6,762 nt of DNA from UBA7662 sp041688385 (GTDB lineage: Bacteria > Bacteroidota > Bacteroidia > UBA7662). The notes under the pieces are model-generated. The model did no database searches. It saw nothing but the letters and a program-made list of their open reading frames with translations, and was not told the origin of the DNA. Below are positions 5,548-6,762 of the stretch, piece by piece (position 1 is the first letter of the stretch; each line of letters begins with the position of its first letter). Location of the stretch: the NCBI GenBank assembly GCA_041688385.1, contig JBDNIH010000201.1, forward strand, positions 1 through 6,762. Reading direction: 5' to 3'. A program made the position numbers and the translations under genes.

Positions 5548-6165
5548 TTATTTCTCCACGATTACGAATGAACCCTTAGCTCCTGGAACGGAACCTTTCA
5601 CTACGAGTATGTTCTGCTCAGGAAACACCTTCATGATTTCCAAGTTTTGTACTTTAACACGATCGCCACCCATACGGCCGCCCATGCGCATTCCTTTAAA
5701 TACACGACTTGGAAAAGAAGATGCACCGAGTGAACCAGGGGCACGGAGGCGATTGTGCTGACCGTGTGTTTGACCACCGACACCAGCAAATCCATGACGC
5801 TTCACAACGCCTTGAAAACCTTTACCCTTACTTTCACCTACTACGTCTACAAAATCGCCTTCTTCGAAAATGTCAACCGTCACGGTTGTTCCGCTTTCCA
5901 GCGCTGATTCGAAAGTGGTAAACTCCACCAGCTTGCGCTTAGGTGTTGTTCCTGCTTTCTTGAAGTGTCCCTGCATGGCTTGAGAAGTACTCTTCTCTTT
6001 CTTCTCTCCGAAGGCCAGCTGGTAGGCAGCATAACCGTCTATTTCAACGGTCTTTACTTGCGTCACAACGCAAGGACCAGCTTCCAAAACTGTGCATGGG
6101 ACGCTTTTCCCATCGGCACTGAAAAGACTGGTCATTCCAACTTTTTTACCAATTATTCCTGACAT
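5548..6165 (-). CDS. rplC: 50S ribosomal protein uL3 (L3)
   Basis: uL3 is one of the two proteins that start 50S assembly; its central loop reaches towards the peptidyl-transferase centre. From the ATG at 6165 the product has 205 residues (family about 205-215) and begins MSGIIGKKVGMTSLFSADGK, the typical L3 start. Motifs include ESKGKGFQGVVKRHGFAGVG at 111-130, GQTHGQHNRLRAPGSLGASS at 131-150 and VFKGMRMGGRMGGDRVKVQN at 155-174. A TTG at 6180, overlapping the rpsJ TGA, would add five residues (MTITE) and is a weaker choice. With the ATG start the gap after rpsJ is 11 bases, with no Shine-Dalgarno match. Ser150 stands where E. coli L3 has the methylated Gln150, so a PrmB-type modification is not expected. 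The stop is TAA. Confidence 0.97.
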   Translation of the reverse strand: MSGIIGKKVGMTSLFSADGKSVPCTVLEAGPCVVTQVKTVEIDGYAAYQLAFGEKKEKSTSQAMQGHFKKAGTTPKRKLVEFTTFESALESGTTVTVDIFEEGDFVDVVGESKGKGFQGVVKRHGFAGVGGQTHGQHNRLRAPGSLGASSFPSRVFKGMRMGGRMGGDRVKVQNLEIMKVFPEQNILVVKGSVPGAKGSFVIVEK

Positions 6166-6176
6166 CTCAGTTATCG

Positions 6177-6482
6177 TCAAACTTTAATTTCTACATCTAC
6201 ACCGCTTGGAAGTTCCAGCTTCATCAAGGCATCTACGGTCTTCGAAGAAGAGCTGTAGATATCCAATACTCTCTTGTAAGAGCAGAGCTGGAATTGCTCA
6301 CGGGCTTTTTTGTTAACGTGCGGACTTTTCAGCACGGTGAAAATTCTTTTTTCAGTAGGCAACGGAATAGGACCGCTCACAACTGCACCCGTGGTCTTCA
6401 CGGTTTTCACGATCTTCTCAGCCGACTTATCGACGAGATTATGATCGTATGATTTTAATTTGATGCGTATACGATGGCTCAT
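6177..6482 (-). CDS. rpsJ: 30S ribosomal protein uS10 (S10, NusE)
   Basis: uS10 belongs to the 30S head and, as NusE, pairs with NusB in transcription antitermination and can link NusG-bound RNA polymerase to the ribosome. The 101-residue product matches the usual 101-105. It begins MSHRIRIKLKSYDHNLVDKS and has TTGAVVSGPIPLPTEKRIFT at 30-49, the loop signature VLKSPHVNKKAREQFQLCSY at 50-69, and KTVDALMKLELPSGVDVEIK at 81-100. The ATG lies 12 bases after the fusA stop. The gap reads TTATCAGGAGCC; its AGGAG is only two bases from the ATG, too close for normal Shine-Dalgarno use. The stop is TGA. In E. coli this gene starts a separate S10 operon behind a long leader; here it follows fusA directly. 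Confidence 0.99.
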   Translation of the reverse strand: MSHRIRIKLKSYDHNLVDKSAEKIVKTVKTTGAVVSGPIPLPTEKRIFTVLKSPHVNKKAREQFQLCSYKRVLDIYSSSSKTVDALMKLELPSGVDVEIKV

Positions 6483-6494
6483 GGCTCCTGATAA

Positions 6495-6762
6495 TTAATT
6501 TTTTTCCGCTTTCATGGCTTTGTACTTCGCGAGTACATCTTCTGCAATGCTCTTAGGTGTTTCGCTGTAGTGCGAAAACTCCATGGTAGAGGTAGCACGA
6601 CCTGAGGTAAGGGTACGAAGCACAGTCACATAGCCGAACATTTCTGCCAAAGGCACTAGGGCTTTGATCACCTGAGCGGCATTTTTAGTGTCCACACCTT
6701 GCAGCTGACCACGACGACGGTTCAAGTCACCCATTACGTCACCCATATACTCATCCGGGGTA
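6495..6762 (-). CDS. fusA: Elongation factor G, C-terminal part (domain V), cut by window end
   Basis: EF-G is the GTPase that moves tRNAs and mRNA through the ribosome and, with RRF, splits post-termination ribosomes. Only the last 88 codons are present; the frame enters from the high-coordinate edge as TPDEY, so the ATG at 6746 is internal and not a start. The fragment covers domain V: the start YMGDVMGDLNRRRGQLQGV, then AQVIKALVPLAEMFGYVTVL, LTSGRATSTMEFSHYSETP and a lysine-rich end KAMKAEKN. These match the conserved EF-G sequences YMGDVxGDLNxRRG, PLxEMFGY and SGRAxxxMEFxHY. GTPase motifs lie outside the window. Position directly before rpsJ supports this being the housekeeping str-operon copy, not an EF-G2 or tetracycline-protection paralogue. 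The stop is TAA. Confidence 0.96.
   Translation of the reverse strand, partial: TPDEYMGDVMGDLNRRRGQLQGVDTKNAAQVIKALVPLAEMFGYVTVLRTLTSGRATSTMEFSHYSETPKSIAEDVLAKYKAMKAEKN

Noticed and set aside
6483..6494. AGGAG just before the rpsJ start as a Shine-Dalgarno site
   Set aside because: Only two bases separate it from the ATG, too close for normal 16S pairing. It may be chance.
1..6762. Internal promoters, terminators, riboswitches or mobile elements
   Set aside because: All intergenic gaps are 19 bases or less and none shows a hairpin plus T-run. No insertion sequence ends, tRNA or foreign-looking segment was seen.
1..6762. A hidden undescribed system within the cluster
   Set aside because: Every segment is accounted for by a recognised translation gene in the standard order with no extra gene inserted, so the sequence gives no support for one.

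Overview
The window is a continuous run of ribosomal protein genes, all on the minus strand. It is the join between the end of the str operon and the S10/spc operons of a bacterium. Read in the direction of transcription (high to low coordinate) the order is fusA (3' end only), rpsJ, rplC, rplD, rplW, rplB, rpsS, rplV, rpsC, rplP, rpmC, rpsQ, rplN, rplX, rplE, rpsN (5' end only). Fourteen genes are complete and two are cut by the window edges. No frameshift, broken gene or inserted element is visible.

The proteins point to Bacteroidota, probably near Chitinophagaceae or a related Sphingobacteria/Chitinophagia lineage; this placement comes from remembered family features, not a search. Supporting signs are: fusA directly followed by rpsJ with no tuf gene between them; a uL2 active-region loop reading VDHPMGGGEGRASGGHPRSR; a uL3 central loop reading GASSFPSRVFKGMRMGG; uS14 without the zinc cysteines; a glycine/arginine-rich tail on uS3; and mostly non-Shine-Dalgarno start regions. 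Thirteen of the fifteen visible stop codons are TAA and two are TGA, which suits highly expressed genes.

Layout: 6495-6762 holds domain V of elongation factor G; 3154-6482 holds the first seven S10-operon genes (rpsJ to rplV); 1367-3147 holds rpsC, rplP, rpmC and rpsQ; 1-1367 holds the start of the spc section (rplN, rplX, rplE, rpsN). Intergenic gaps run from 0 to 19 bases. Four junctions overlap: three share one base in TAATG and one is ATGA. There is no room for an internal promoter, terminator or leader RNA, so the genes are almost certainly co-transcribed and many are probably translationally coupled. Together they supply the peptidyl-transferase neighbourhood and exit tunnel of the 50S subunit (uL2, uL3, uL4, uL22, uL23, uL29, uL24), the 5S/central protuberance contact (uL5, uL16), the factor-binding side (uL14), and the 30S head and body (uS3, uS10, uS14, uS19, uS17), next to the translocase EF-G.

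I found no undescribed system. The points most worth a second look are the low-complexity RG/GN-rich tail of uS3 with its 12-bp DNA repeat, a well-placed Shine-Dalgarno-like AGGAG before rplP at the longest gap, the fused str-S10 layout without an S10 leader, and a repeated start-site ambiguity at rplC and rpsQ.
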